The notes under the pieces are model-generated. The model searched no databases, was not told the origin of the DNA, and saw only the letters and a program-made list of their open reading frames with translations. From positions 62,001 to 126,000 of the forward strand of contig NZ_JAINFJ010000005.1 of assembly GCF_019966595.1 (NCBI RefSeq): 64,000 bases of DNA. The letters are read 5' to 3'. A program made the translations under genes and the position numbers. Of the stretch, positions 16,582-26,085 are shown piece after piece (position 1 is the stretch's first letter; each line of letters begins with the position of its first letter). Source of the stretch: Oricola indica (GTDB lineage: Bacteria; Pseudomonadota; Alphaproteobacteria; Rhizobiales; Rhizobiaceae).

Positions 16582-18120
16582 ATGTCCGCCAAAGACCGTT
16601 ACTATATCACCACGCCGATTTTCTATCCGAACGGCGTTCCCCATATCGGCCACGCCTATACGGCGATCGCGACCGACGTGCTCGCCCGCTTTGCCCGCCA
16701 CGACGGCAAGGACGTGTTCTTCCTGACCGGAACCGACGAGCACGGCCAGAAGATGCAGCGCACCGCCGAGCAGGAAGGCATCGCGCCGATCGAGCTCGCC
16801 GACAAGAACTCCGCCGTTTTCCGCCGCATGGTCGAAACCGTCGGCTGTTCCAACGACGACTTCATCCGCACGACGGAGGAGCGCCACCGCATCGCCGTCC
16901 AGGAACTCTGGAAGCGGATGGAAGCCAATGGCGACATCTATCTCGGCAAGTATGGCGGCTGGTACTCCGTGCGCCAGGAAGCCTATTTCGACGAAAGCGA
17001 GACCACGCTCGGCGAAGACGGTGTCCGCCGCGAGCCGCTTGGGTCCGAAGTCGAATGGGTCGAGGAGGAAAGCTACTATTTCCGGCTGTCGGCCTATGGC
17101 GACAAGTTGCTGAAGCTCTACACGGACAATCCTGATTTCGTGCTGCCGGCGGAACGCCGCAACGAGGTCGCGAGCTTCGTGAAATCGGGACTGAAGGACC
17201 TCTCCATTTCCCGCACCACCTTCGACTGGGGTGTGCCGGTTCCCGGTGACGACAAGCATGTGATGTATGTCTGGGTCGACGCGCTGACCAACTATCTCAC
17301 GGCGACCGGTTTCCCTGATGAAAATGCGCCGCGCGCGAATTACTGGCCGGCAATGCACATCATCGGCAAGGACATCGTGCGGTTTCACGCGGTCTACTGG
17401 CCGGCCTTCCTGATGAGCGCCGGCGTCGAGCTGCCGAAACGCGTTTACGCGCATGGCTTCCTGTTCAACAAGGGCGAGAAGATGTCGAAGTCCGTCGGCA
17501 ACGTCGTCGACCCCTTCGCGCTGATCGATGCCTACGGGCTCGACCAGGTGCGCTACTTCTTCATGCGCGAAGTGCCGTTCGGCAATGACGGTTCCTACAG
17601 CCACGAGGCGATCGTCAACCGGATCAACGCCGATCTCGCCAACGGTCTCGGCAATCTGGCGCAACGCTCGCTGTCGATGATCGCCAAGCATTGCGAAGGC
17701 AAGGTGCCGGACCATGGCGCCTTCACGCCGGAAGACGAGGCGCTCCTGGCCGAAAGCGCACCGGCGCTTGCTGCGGCGCGGGACGCAATGGACAAACAGG
17801 CGATCCACAAGGCGATCGAGGCCACCTTCGACATCGCGGCCGCCGCGGACCGCTACATCGACGCGCAAGCCCCCTGGGCGCTGCGCAAGACCGACCCGGA
17901 TCGCATGAAAACGGTTCTCTATGTCGTTGCCGAGACGGTGCGCCGCATCGCCATCCTCGCGCAGCCCTACATGCCGGACGCAACGGGAAAACTGCTCGAT
18001 CTCGTCGCCGCGCCGGCCGACGCCCGCGATTTCGACAGCCTCGACGCGATGCTGGTTCCCGGAACGGAACTGCCCGCGCCATCCGGCGTTTTCCCGCGAT
18101 ATGTGGACAAGGAAGATTGA
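16582..18120 (+). CDS. metG: Methionine--tRNA ligase
   Basis: A 512-residue class I synthetase. HIGH is at residues 21-24 ([10 protein letters not shown]) and KMSKS at 300-304. The connective peptide has no zinc-knuckle cysteines, and there is no C-terminal EMAP-like tRNA-binding domain, so it is the short monomeric form found in many alphaproteobacteria. It charges both initiator and elongator tRNA-Met. The gene follows holB after 83 bases and precedes tatD by ten. Confidence 0.96.
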   Translation: MSAKDRYYITTPIFYPNGVPHIGHAYTAIATDVLARFARHDGKDVFFLTGTDEHGQKMQRTAEQEGIAPIELADKNSAVFRRMVETVGCSNDDFIRTTEERHRIAVQELWKRMEANGDIYLGKYGGWYSVRQEAYFDESETTLGEDGVRREPLGSEVEWVEEESYYFRLSAYGDKLLKLYTDNPDFVLPAERRNEVASFVKSGLKDLSISRTTFDWGVPVPGDDKHVMYVWVDALTNYLTATGFPDENAPRANYWPAMHIIGKDIVRFHAVYWPAFLMSAGVELPKRVYAHGFLFNKGEKMSKSVGNVVDPFALIDAYGLDQVRYFFMREVPFGNDGSYSHEAIVNRINADLANGLGNLAQRSLSMIAKHCEGKVPDHGAFTPEDEALLAESAPALAAARDAMDKQAIHKAIEATFDIAAAADRYIDAQAPWALRKTDPDRMKTVLYVVAETVRRIAILAQPYMPDATGKLLDLVAAPADARDFDSLDAMLVPGTELPAPSGVFPRYVDKED

Positions 18121-18130
18121 TCGCGGGCTC

Positions 18131-18925
18131 ATGACCGTACTCGTCGACAGCCATTGTCATCTGGATTTCCCCGACTTCGAAGTCGAACGCGACGAAATCG
18201 TCGCGCGCGCCCGCGAGGCCGGGCTCGTGCGCATGGTCACGATCTCGACGCATGTCAGGAAGTTCGACACGATCCGCGCCATCGCCGACACCTATGAGGA
18301 TGTCTTCTGTTCGGTCGGCACGCATCCGCACAATGCCGATCAGGAACTCGACATCACGGCGGATGATCTCGTCCGGCTGGCCGAGGGCGACAAGGTCGTT
18401 GCGATCGGCGAAGCCGGTCTGGATTACTTCTACGACAAGGCGCCGCGCGAGGCGCAGGCGGAAGGATTTCGCCGCCATATCGACGCCGCACGGCGCACCG
18501 GACTGCCGCTGGTGATCCACGCCCGCGATGCCGATGACGACATGGCGCGAATCCTGACGGAGGAAACCGAAGGGAAGGGGGCCTTCCCCTTCGTTCTGCA
18601 CTGTTTCTCGTCCGGCCGCGCGCTCGCCGAAACCGGGATATCGCTCGGCGGCTATGTTTCCTTTTCGGGCATTCTGACCTTCAAGAAATCCGAAGACATC
18701 CGCGCCATTGCGAAAGACATGCCGGCGGACCGGATTCTGGTGGAAACGGATTCGCCGTATCTCGCACCGCCGCCGCATCGCGGAAAGCGCAATGAGCCGT
18801 CTTATGTAAAGAACACCGCGCAGGTGCTGGCCGATACGCGCGGCGTTTCGCTGGACGAAATCGGAATGGCGACGACGGAAAACTTCTACCGCCTGTTTTC
18901 CAGGGTGACGCGGCACGATGGCTGA
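18131..18925 (+). CDS. tatD: TatD-family metal-dependent hydrolase
   Basis: A 264-residue TIM-barrel metallohydrolase of the TatD family (3'-5' DNA exonuclease, with D-amino-acyl tRNA activity also reported in the family). Metal ligands are His8 and His10 in DSHCHLD, Glu in IGEAGLDYFY, and later IHARDAD and ETDSPYLAP. ATG 18131 gives MTVLVDSHCH, directly after metG. The metG-tatD-MBL order is common in Rhizobiales. Confidence 0.92.
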   Translation: MTVLVDSHCHLDFPDFEVERDEIVARAREAGLVRMVTISTHVRKFDTIRAIADTYEDVFCSVGTHPHNADQELDITADDLVRLAEGDKVVAIGEAGLDYFYDKAPREAQAEGFRRHIDAARRTGLPLVIHARDADDDMARILTEETEGKGAFPFVLHCFSSGRALAETGISLGGYVSFSGILTFKKSEDIRAIAKDMPADRILVETDSPYLAPPPHRGKRNEPSYVKNTAQVLADTRGVSLDEIGMATTENFYRLFSRVTRHDG

Positions 18926-19739
18926 CGGGCAAGCGGCCGCCATGAAGTTCACCGTGCTGGGCTGCGGTTCATCACCCGGCACGCCGCGTCTCAACGGCGA
19001 CTGGGGCAATTGCGACCCGCATAATCCGAAAAACCGCCGCCTGCGTGCGTCCTTGCTGGTGGAACGCTTCGCGCCCGACGGCGAGCGCACCTGCGTTGTT
19101 ATCGACACCGGGCCGGATTTCCGCCAGCAGATGCTCGCCGCGCAGGTCCGACAGCTCGACGGCGTGGTCTACACGCATCCGCATGCCGACCACATCCACG
19201 GCATCGACGACCTTCGGACTTTTGTCCTCTGGCAGAAACGGCTGATGGACATATGGGCGGACAACTCGACATTCGAACGGTTGGACGATGCGTTCGGTTA
19301 CTGCTTCCAGACGCCGCCGGGCAGCGGCTATCCGCCGATCCTTCGACGCCATCCGATCGAGATCGGGTCGCCATTCGAAGTGAACGGGCCGGGCGGTCCG
19401 ATCCGCTTTGAGCCGCTCCTCCAGACGCACGGCGCAATCCATTCGCTCGGCTTTCGCATCGGCGATTTCGCATATTGTTCGGACGTCAGCGCCTATCCCG
19501 ACGCCACGCTCGACCAGCTGCGGGATCTCGATGTCCTCGTGATCGACGCGCTGCAGTATCGCGAGCATGTGAGCCATTTTTCGCTGGAACAGGCACTGGC
19601 CGTGATTATGGAACTGGCGCCGAAACGCGCATTTCTGACCCACATGCATACGCCGCTCGACTATGAAACGGTGAAGCGCGAGACGCCTGACCACGTCGAG
19701 CCGGCCTATGACGGCCTTGTCATCGAAACCGGAGCCTGA
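18918..19739 (+). CDS. MBL-fold metal-dependent hydrolase, PhnP-like
   Basis: A 273-residue metallo-beta-lactamase-fold hydrolase. The zinc motif HPHADHIHG starts at residue 87, and the N-terminus GCGSSPGTPR is typical of PhnP-like phosphodiesterases. A cyclic phosphodiester substrate is likely from the family, but there is no phn cluster nearby, so the real substrate is open. ATG 18918 overlaps tatD and has AGGGTGA nine bases upstream; ATG 18942 (MKFTVLGCG) is an equally familiar start. Confidence 0.85.
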   Translation: MADGQAAAMKFTVLGCGSSPGTPRLNGDWGNCDPHNPKNRRLRASLLVERFAPDGERTCVVIDTGPDFRQQMLAAQVRQLDGVVYTHPHADHIHGIDDLRTFVLWQKRLMDIWADNSTFERLDDAFGYCFQTPPGSGYPPILRRHPIEIGSPFEVNGPGGPIRFEPLLQTHGAIHSLGFRIGDFAYCSDVSAYPDATLDQLRDLDVLVIDALQYREHVSHFSLEQALAVIMELAPKRAFLTHMHTPLDYETVKRETPDHVEPAYDGLVIETGA

Positions 19740-19743
19740 CGCC

Positions 19744-20238
19744 ATGAGCAATCCCGTCGTCCCGAAACCCGGATCGAGCATGGAGCGCGTCGCTCAGGAC
19801 GCCGAGCGGCTCGGACTGCAAATCAAATTGCGCGTGATGGATCAGTCGACGCGCACGGCCGAAGACGCGGCCGAGGCCTGCGGCTGCACCGTCGGCCAGA
19901 TCGTCAAGTCTCTGGTCTTCGAGAATGCCGATACCGGTGCGCTCGCGCTGCTGCTCGTATCCGGTTCGCACAACGCCGATCTCGAATACATATCAAGCAG
20001 ATACGGATTGAACCTCAAGCGATGTGACGGCCGTCGCGTGCGCGACGAGACAGGCTTCGCCATTGGCGGCGTCGCACCGATCGGCCACAAGGCTCCAGTC
20101 GCAACATGGCTGGACGAAAGCCTGCTGGACTATGAGACGGTCTGGGCTGCCGCAGGGCGGCCGGACAGCGTCTTCAGCGTCGATCCAAGGGCTCTGGTCG
20201 ACGCCGTAAAGCCACAGCTCATCACGGTATCGGGCTAA
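19744..20238 (+). CDS. YbaK/prolyl-tRNA-synthetase-associated-domain deacylase
   Basis: A 164-residue protein that is a single YbaK/EbsC-type editing domain. Motifs are CTVGQIVKSLVF and GFAIGGVAPIGH, with the conserved lysine in the first. The family hydrolyses mischarged tRNAs such as Cys-tRNA(Pro) or Ala-tRNA(Pro) in trans. ATG 19744 follows the MBL gene by four bases, so it is last in the metG-tatD-MBL run. Confidence 0.85.
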   Translation: MSNPVVPKPGSSMERVAQDAERLGLQIKLRVMDQSTRTAEDAAEACGCTVGQIVKSLVFENADTGALALLLVSGSHNADLEYISSRYGLNLKRCDGRRVRDETGFAIGGVAPIGHKAPVATWLDESLLDYETVWAAAGRPDSVFSVDPRALVDAVKPQLITVSG

Positions 20239-20310
20239 TCGCAGTTCCATAATCCATCTTATGCGACAATTAGATGGAGTGTCGCGGATATGCTTTGAAT
20301 TGGAGAATCG

Positions 20311-21378
20311 ATGAACGCCTCCTCCCAACGCCTCCGTATCCTCGTCCTCTATGGCGGACGCTCAGCCGAGCACGATGTCTCGCTCATGTCGGCGACGAAT
20401 GTCGTGCGCGCGCTCGATCCCGAGACGTATGATGTCGTACCCGTCTATGTCACACGCGACGGCCGCTGGTTGCTGGCCGCCTTCGAAGACCGCGAACTGA
20501 CGCGGCCCGAACGCGGCGTCGAAGTCGCGCTCGTTCCTGGCGGCCACGGCCGGATGCTTGCCGCCGGCACGGACCGTATGGAAGAGCTTCCGCCGGCGGA
20601 TCTGCTTTTTCCGGTGTTGCATGGCCTGCACGGCGAAGACGGCGCGGTCCAGGGGCTGGCTGAAGTCGCATGCGTGGCACTTGTCGGTTGCGGCATTCTC
20701 GGCTCGGCGGCATCGATCGACAAGGACATGACCAAGCGCCTGCTGCGCGATGCCGGCGTGCCTGTGGCCCGCTCGGTCGTCATCCGAAAGGACGACATTC
20801 CGACCCTCGCAGATCTCGAAAAGAAACTGGGACTGCCCGTCTTCGTCAAGCCGGCACGCCAGGGCTCGTCGGTCGGCGTCACAAAGGTCTCAAATGCCGG
20901 CGACTACGATACGGCGCTCGCCGAAGGCTTCCGGCATGACAGCAGGCTCCTGGTTGAGGAGTTTGTCGACGGCCGCGAAATCGAGTTCGCCGTACTGGAA
21001 CAGCCGGACGGTACCCTTATCGTGTCTCGCCCCGGCGAAATCGCCCCATCCGAGAGCCACGGCTTTTACAGCTATGATGCGAAATATGTCGACGCCGATG
21101 GCGCGGCCCTGACTGTCCCGGCAGAACTGCCGGAAGACATCGAGACACGAATGCGCACCTTGGCCGCCGACGCCTTTCGCGCTGCTGGCTGTGACGCCAT
21201 GGCCCGCGTCGATTTCTTCGTCACGCCCGACATGAAATGCCTCGTCAACGAGATCAACACGATCCCCGGCTTCACCGACATATCCATGTATGCCAAGGCC
21301 ATGGCCGCATCCGGCATCCCCTACGAGGAACTGCTGGATCGCCTGATCGAGCATGGTCTCGCTCGCGCTGGTCGCTGA
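20311..21378 (+). CDS. ddl: D-alanine--D-alanine ligase
   Basis: A 355-residue ATP-grasp ligase. The N-terminal motif is LYGGRSAEHDVSLMSA, then LHGLHGEDGAVQG, the ATP-grasp segment FVKPARQGSSVGV, and the C-terminal NEINTIPGFTDISMY. It makes the D-Ala-D-Ala dipeptide for peptidoglycan. It is not next to mur/fts genes, so it is probably a second, stand-alone ligase (DdlA-like) beside the usual division-cluster copy; that copy is not in this window. A TTGGAG ribosome site precedes ATG 20311. Confidence 0.9.
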   Translation: MNASSQRLRILVLYGGRSAEHDVSLMSATNVVRALDPETYDVVPVYVTRDGRWLLAAFEDRELTRPERGVEVALVPGGHGRMLAAGTDRMEELPPADLLFPVLHGLHGEDGAVQGLAEVACVALVGCGILGSAASIDKDMTKRLLRDAGVPVARSVVIRKDDIPTLADLEKKLGLPVFVKPARQGSSVGVTKVSNAGDYDTALAEGFRHDSRLLVEEFVDGREIEFAVLEQPDGTLIVSRPGEIAPSESHGFYSYDAKYVDADGAALTVPAELPEDIETRMRTLAADAFRAAGCDAMARVDFFVTPDMKCLVNEINTIPGFTDISMYAKAMAASGIPYEELLDRLIEHGLARAGR

Positions 21379-21447
21379 CAACGCAGTTTCTGTGGACGCA
21401 GCAACGATGCACATTCGTCCCGTCACGCTTATGCATAGTATGCTGGC

Positions 21448-22281
21448 ATGACCCCTTCCCGCGACATTTCCCGGCTTCTCGAAATCATGGCGGCGCTGCG
21501 CGATCCCGAGACCGGCTGCCCGTGGGATGTCGAGCAGACCTTCTCTACCATCGTGCCCTATACGATTGAGGAAGCCTACGAAGTTGCCGACGCGATCGAG
21601 CGGAACGACATGGTCGATCTGCCCGACGAGTTGGGCGACCTCCTGCTTCAGGTCGTCTTCCATTCCCGCATGGCCGAGGAAGCCGGCCAGTTCGATTTCG
21701 GCGATGTGGTCGAAGCGATCACAAGGAAAATGATCCGCCGCCATCCGCATGTCTTCGGCGACGATTCCGTGCGCGGCAAGAAGCTCGCCAAGGGCATGTG
21801 GGAAAAGATCAAGGCGGAAGAAAAGGCCGAGAAGGCCGCAAAACACGCGGAAACGCAGAAAGCCGCAGGCGTGGAGCAGGTCGAACACCTGTCGCTTCTG
21901 GACGATGTGCCGCGCGCCCTTCCCGCCCTGATCCGCGCGATCAAGCTGCAGCGCAAAGCCGCCCGCGTCGGTTTCGACTGGGACACCGCCCCGCCAATCC
22001 TCGACAAGATCGAGGAGGAAATCGGCGAATTGCGCGAGGTCATGGCGTCTGGCCAGGAGGACAAGGTCCGCGAGGAATATGGCGACCTGCTCTTCGCGTT
22101 GGTCAATCTCGGCCGCCATCTCGATGTCGAACCCGAGGCCGCGCTCGAAGCCGCCAACCACAAATTCTTCACCCGTTTTCGCCACATAGAACGCCGCCTC
22201 GGCGAACAGGACCGCAATCCCGCCGACGCCACGCTCGACGAGATGGAAGCCCTCTGGCAGGAAGCGAAGACAGCGAAATAG
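21448..22281 (+). CDS. mazG: Nucleoside triphosphate pyrophosphohydrolase MazG
   Basis: A 277-residue all-alpha NTP pyrophosphatase with two MazG domains. The first has LRDPETGCPWDVEQTF, EEAYEVADAI and ELGDLLLQVVFH; the second has EEEIGELREVM and EYGDLLFALVN. It converts NTPs to NMPs and removes aberrant nucleotides. ATG 21448 is 69 bases after ddl. A loose 8-bp inverted repeat (22303-22310 with 22330-22337) lies downstream. Confidence 0.93.
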   Translation: MTPSRDISRLLEIMAALRDPETGCPWDVEQTFSTIVPYTIEEAYEVADAIERNDMVDLPDELGDLLLQVVFHSRMAEEAGQFDFGDVVEAITRKMIRRHPHVFGDDSVRGKKLAKGMWEKIKAEEKAEKAAKHAETQKAAGVEQVEHLSLLDDVPRALPALIRAIKLQRKAARVGFDWDTAPPILDKIEEEIGELREVMASGQEDKVREEYGDLLFALVNLGRHLDVEPEAALEAANHKFFTRFRHIERRLGEQDRNPADATLDEMEALWQEAKTAK

Positions 22282-22371
22282 CTGCGCGACATGGAGACGC
22301 GTTAGCGGCCTCTTTCCATTTCGCCCGCTGGCCGCTACTGCCGTTTGGCACATCCACGAAAGGCTGCTTCC

Positions 22372-22590
22372 ATGAGCGATGAAACCCGCGACACAAACGG
22401 CACGATCCTGGCCGATGGCGACAACGTTACGGTCATCAAGGATCTGAAGGTCAAGGGCACGTCCTCGACCATCAAGCGCGGCACGTTGGTCAAGGGAATC
22501 CGCCTCACCGGCAATCCGGACGAAGTCGAGTGCCGGGTCGAGAAGATCAAGGGCCTCGTCCTGCGCACCGAGTTTCTGAAAAAGGCCTGA
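22372..22590 (+). CDS. PhnA/YjdM-like protein lacking the zinc ribbon
   Basis: A 72-residue protein equal to the C-terminal domain of PhnA/YjdM, with DGDNVTVIKDLKVKGTSSTIK and the ending KIKGLVLRTEFLKKA. The N-terminal zinc ribbon is absent; this short form is frequent in proteobacteria. The historical link to phosphonate use is not supported by neighbours, so the function is unknown. ATG 22372 is chosen over 22345 because the former begins the domain cleanly. Confidence 0.8.
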   Translation: MSDETRDTNGTILADGDNVTVIKDLKVKGTSSTIKRGTLVKGIRLTGNPDEVECRVEKIKGLVLRTEFLKKA

Positions 22591-22773
22591 CGACTTCTGA
22601 CAGCCCGGCATCGATTCCGGGTGAGAGAAATCTCAGGAAATTTTCCTATCCATCTGAAATATCTATAGTTTCTTGATTCTCTGAATACGCCTGTCCACCG
22701 ACCCTCATGATCGGTCACCTTGTCCTTGCATTCGAACGCCCCGCGAAAATGAATGCGGAGACAGCGAGACGAT

Positions 22774-23448
22774 ATGGACGACAGGGCATGGCTGGCCAGG
22801 GCAATCGAGCTGAACTGCGACGCGCTTCTGCGGATCGCGGCGCATCTCGTCGCCGTCCTCCGCCTGCCCGGCGGCGGTATGAAGGACAGTCTGCCGGCCG
22901 CAATCTATTTCCGGGTCCTGCGCATCCTGCGTCCCGCCGAGTCCGCGGTGCGCCGTCTCATTGTTCTGGAAGCGATCGGGCTCGATGATGAGCCGGGAAT
23001 CCCCCGAAAGGCCCCCGACAACGGAACCACCCGCGCAAAGACTCAATCCGGCTCGCACAGCAAGCCGAAAGCGGACCCCGCATTCCAGCTTTTCGACCCG
23101 TTCAAGCCGCTGCCGGACAATCCGTGGATCACGGAGGGAGAAGAGCACGAAGATGAGCCTGACGCCCTTCCCGGCTCTGAAGTCTTTCGGCTCGACGAAC
23201 CGCGCGACGCAAAATCGCTCGGCCGCCGCGTCCGGGCGCTGATCGACGCACTCGACGATCTGCCGGCACAGGCCAGACGTCTTGCCCGGTGGCGGCTCAC
23301 ACGGCGGCGCCCGCGCAGACTGTCATCGCTGCGACCCGGCTTCCCGCCCGGCTATCGCAGGGGCCGGCCCGTTCATGAGGTCGACAGCATTCTGCGCGAA
23401 TGCCAGGGGCTGGTCGGCTGGGCGAATAAGCCGCCGGGGCAGCGATAG
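22774..23448 (+). CDS. Conserved hypothetical protein
   Basis: A 224-residue protein I cannot assign. The N-terminal third is helical (LARAIELNCDALLRIAAHLVAVL, LRPAESAVRRLIVLEAIG). The middle is polar and proline-rich (about 75-125), and the C-terminus is strongly basic before HEVDSILRECQGL. No signal peptide or catalytic motif is seen. ATG 22774 is taken as the start; ATG 22753 adds seven residues. It converges on hflX with an 18-base gap. Codon use resembles the neighbours, so it is probably a real gene. Confidence 0.6.
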   Translation: MDDRAWLARAIELNCDALLRIAAHLVAVLRLPGGGMKDSLPAAIYFRVLRILRPAESAVRRLIVLEAIGLDDEPGIPRKAPDNGTTRAKTQSGSHSKPKADPAFQLFDPFKPLPDNPWITEGEEHEDEPDALPGSEVFRLDEPRDAKSLGRRVRALIDALDDLPAQARRLARWRLTRRRPRRLSSLRPGFPPGYRRGRPVHEVDSILRECQGLVGWANKPPGQR

Positions 23449-23466
23449 ATCGGCGATTGGAAAAAT

Positions 23467-24828
23467 TCAGCGACGCTCGAATGCGGCGGCGTTGTCGCTT
23501 GTCATCTCGATATCGACCGTCACCGTACCGTCGTCCGCGGTCTCGCGGCGGCGCACCTGACCGTGGTCGTAGAGCCAGGCGAGATCGGCCCCGCGCTCCG
23601 GCGGAATGGAAAACCGCCGCGCGACGAGCTTGCCGGCGATCCGCGTCTCGATCTCGGCCAGAAGCCGGTCGACCCCCTCGCCGGTGATCGCCGACACGGC
23701 AGCGATGGACGGGCCGGTGGCAGAGCGCTCTGCCCGCGTGATCAATTCGGCCCGTTCTTCAGGCGCGATCGCGTCGATCTTGTTCCAGACCTCGATAACG
23801 TGCTCCTCATCGTCGGGGTCGATATCGAGATCGCGCAGAATCTCCGCCACGTCTGCGGCCTCTTCCTTGCTGGCCGCGCCGGACATGTCGCGCACATGCA
23901 GCACGACATCGGCCTCCTGCACCTCTTCCAGCGTCGCCCGGAAGGCAGCGACCAGATGGGTCGGCAGATCGGAGATGAACCCGACCGTGTCCGAAAGGAT
24001 AATCCATGTGCCGCCCGGCAATCGCACCCGCCGCAAGGTCGGATCGAGCGTCGCGAACAACATGTTCTCGGCCATCACCTCGGCGCCGGTCAGCCGGTTG
24101 AACAGGGTCGACTTTCCGGCATTGGTGTAGCCGACAAGAGAAACGATCGGCAGCGGAACCTTCTTGCGCTTGGAGCGGTGCAGGGTGCGGGTCCGGCGCA
24201 CGCCTTCGAGTTCGCGCTCCAGCTTCTTGATCTTGTCCTGGAGAATACGCCGGTCCGCCTCGATCTGGGTCTCGCCCGGTCCGCCGAGGAAGCCCGCGCC
24301 GCCGCGCTGGCGTTCGAGGTGGGTCCAGCTTCTGACCAGCCGGCCCTTCTGATAATTCAGATGCGCCAGCTCGACCTGCAGGGAGCCTTCCTTGGTCTGC
24401 GCACGCTCGCCGAAGATTTCAAGAATCAGGCCTGTCCGGTCGAGAACCTTGGCGTTCCACTCTTTCTCGAGGTTGCGCTGCTGAACCGGCGTCAAGGAAT
24501 GGTCGACGATGACAAGCCCGGCATGACATGCCTCTATGATGCCCCTGATCTCCTCGACCTTGCCCGTGCCAAGCAATGTCGCGGGCTGTGGCTTGGAGAC
24601 CGGAACGATCATGCTGTGCGCGATATCGAGATCGATGGCGCGCGCGAGGCCTTCCGCTTCGATCAGGCGCTCGGCGGCGGCGCGCAACGGTGCGCTGTCC
24701 GTGCCCTGCCCTTGCTGGCGCAGGTCCGGCTCGACAACCACGGCGACCGTGGGCACCGGCGCATGATCCTGACCCTTGCGCTTTCGCGCACGGACGGGGT
24801 CGTGCTGATTTTCAGAGTGTTTCGTCAA
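23467..24828 (-). CDS. hflX: GTPase HflX
   Basis: A 453-residue translational GTPase that splits or rescues stalled ribosomes, known from family studies. An N-terminal HflX domain and coiled-coil linker ([19 protein letters not shown]) precede the G domain. G1 is [13 protein letters not shown]3 DTVGF and G4 NKID. ATG 24828 overlaps the hfq stop (ATGA), so hfq-hflX are translationally coupled, as in many proteobacteria. Confidence 0.95.
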   Translation of the reverse strand: MTKHSENQHDPVRARKRKGQDHAPVPTVAVVVEPDLRQQGQGTDSAPLRAAAERLIEAEGLARAIDLDIAHSMIVPVSKPQPATLLGTGKVEEIRGIIEACHAGLVIVDHSLTPVQQRNLEKEWNAKVLDRTGLILEIFGERAQTKEGSLQVELAHLNYQKGRLVRSWTHLERQRGGAGFLGGPGETQIEADRRILQDKIKKLERELEGVRRTRTLHRSKRKKVPLPIVSLVGYTNAGKSTLFNRLTGAEVMAENMLFATLDPTLRRVRLPGGTWIILSDTVGFISDLPTHLVAAFRATLEEVQEADVVLHVRDMSGAASKEEAADVAEILRDLDIDPDDEEHVIEVWNKIDAIAPEERAELITRAERSATGPSIAAVSAITGEGVDRLLAEIETRIAGKLVARRFSIPPERGADLAWLYDHGQVRRRETADDGTVTVDIEMTSDNAAAFERR

Positions 24829-25076
24829 TCGGGTTTGGACGTCGCGTCGTCGTTTTCATACAAACTGACCGGCTGGCCGGGCATGATCGTCGATATCGCG
24901 TGTTTATAGACCAGTTGCGCATGTCCGTCGCGCCGCAGCAAAACACAAAAATTGTCGAACGAAGTGACGACGCCCGTAAGCTTCACCCCATTGACGAGGA
25001 AGATCGTCAGCGGAATTTTTTGTTTGCGAACTGCATTCAGAAACTGATCTTGCAGATTTTGGGAGCGTTCAGCCAT
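24825..25076 (-). CDS. hfq: RNA chaperone Hfq
   Basis: An 83-residue Sm-like protein that forms a hexameric ring binding small RNAs and mRNAs. Sm1 ([36 protein letters not shown]) and the Sm2 motif VYKHAIST are intact. The C-terminal tail is short, as usual in alphaproteobacteria. The 130-base gap before it (25077-25206) is AT-rich and likely holds its promoter; a weak TTGCGG/CTAATT pair with 16-base spacing can be seen there on the minus strand. Confidence 0.97.
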   Translation of the reverse strand: MAERSQNLQDQFLNAVRKQKIPLTIFLVNGVKLTGVVTSFDNFCVLLRRDGHAQLVYKHAISTIMPGQPVSLYENDDATSKPD

Positions 25077-25206
25077 GTTTTTTCCGTCTGTACAGGTATC
25101 AATGAATTAGTCGCGATATGGTTTTGCCGCAATGCGAGTAACGTAAAATTCCTAGTGATTTTTTCAATGCGGAAACTAATTGGGCTTTCGTCTCACTCTT
25201 TCGTGA

Positions 25207-26070
25207 TCAAATGGGCGTTTTCTCCGCTGTTTCAAAGAATGCGTCTCTTAGCGCAAGCGAAACTGATCCGGGGTGTCCATTGGCGACTGATGTCTCGTCG
25301 ATACGCACGACAGGCATCACCAGTGTTGTGGCCGCCGTAATGAAAGCTTCCCGCGCGTGCTTTGCCTCCTCAACGGTAAACCCGCGCTCCTCAACCTTGA
25401 GGCCCTGCCCGGCGGCGATGTCCATCACCGTAGCGCGCGTGATCCCGCGCAGTATACCGAAATCCGCAGGCCGTGTGACCAGCGTGCCGTCGGCGGTCAC
25501 GATCCAGGCATTCGTCGCCGCGCCTTCCTTCACGATACCGTCGGCATCGACGAACCAGGCCTCGGCGGCCCCCGTTTCCTTCGCCTTCTGACGCGCGAGG
25601 ACATTCGGCAAAAGGCCGACAGTCTTGATATCGACGCGATCCCAGCGGCTTTCCGGTACGGTCAGGACGGCGACGCCCTCGCCCGCCTTCGCCCTTGCGG
25701 CCTGCGGATCGCTGCTTCGTGCGGTAACGACCAGAGACGGGCGCGTGGTGGCGGAAGGAAAAACGTGGTCGCGCCGGGCGACGCCGCGCGTAACCTGTAT
25801 ATAGACCATGCCGTCGCTCACCCTATTTCGCCGCGCCACTTCCCGCAGGATCGCAACGAGAGCGTCGCGATCGACAGGCCACGCGATCTGCAACTCACTC
25901 AGGGACCGCGCCAACCGGTCCAGATGCCGGGTCATGTCGATGATATAGCCACGCGCGATCTCGCAAACTTCGTAGACGCCGTCGGCGAATTGGTAGCCGC
26001 GATCCTCGACATGAACCACGGCGTCCCGGTGGCGCGAATATCGGCCGTTGACATAGGTAATGCGCGACAC
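25207..26070 (-). CDS. dat: D-amino-acid aminotransferase (PLP fold type IV)
   Basis: A 287-residue class IV aminotransferase. The N-terminus YVNGRYSRH...HVEDRGYQFADGVYE, the lysine in DIKTVGLLPNVLAR and the cofactor segment GAATNAWIVT are typical of D-alanine aminotransferases. It would interconvert D-alanine and D-glutamate for cell wall use. It lies 15 bases after trkH. Branched-chain aminotransferase is less likely given length and the RGYQFADG motif. Confidence 0.85.
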   Translation of the reverse strand: MSRITYVNGRYSRHRDAVVHVEDRGYQFADGVYEVCEIARGYIIDMTRHLDRLARSLSELQIAWPVDRDALVAILREVARRNRVSDGMVYIQVTRGVARRDHVFPSATTRPSLVVTARSSDPQAARAKAGEGVAVLTVPESRWDRVDIKTVGLLPNVLARQKAKETGAAEAWFVDADGIVKEGAATNAWIVTADGTLVTRPADFGILRGITRATVMDIAAGQGLKVEERGFTVEEAKHAREAFITAATTLVMPVVRIDETSVANGHPGSVSLALRDAFFETAEKTPI

Positions 26071-26085
26071 TCGATTCTCCGGTTT

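Noticed and set aside
15862-18132. A 756-codon minus-strand open frame opposite holB and metG
   Set aside because: Both opposing genes have clear catalytic motifs; this frame has none.
18918-19739. MBL hydrolase as part of a phosphonate (C-P lyase) system together with the PhnA-like gene
   Set aside because: The two genes are over 2.6 kb apart in a housekeeping run, no other phn gene is present, and both families occur widely outside phosphonate clusters.
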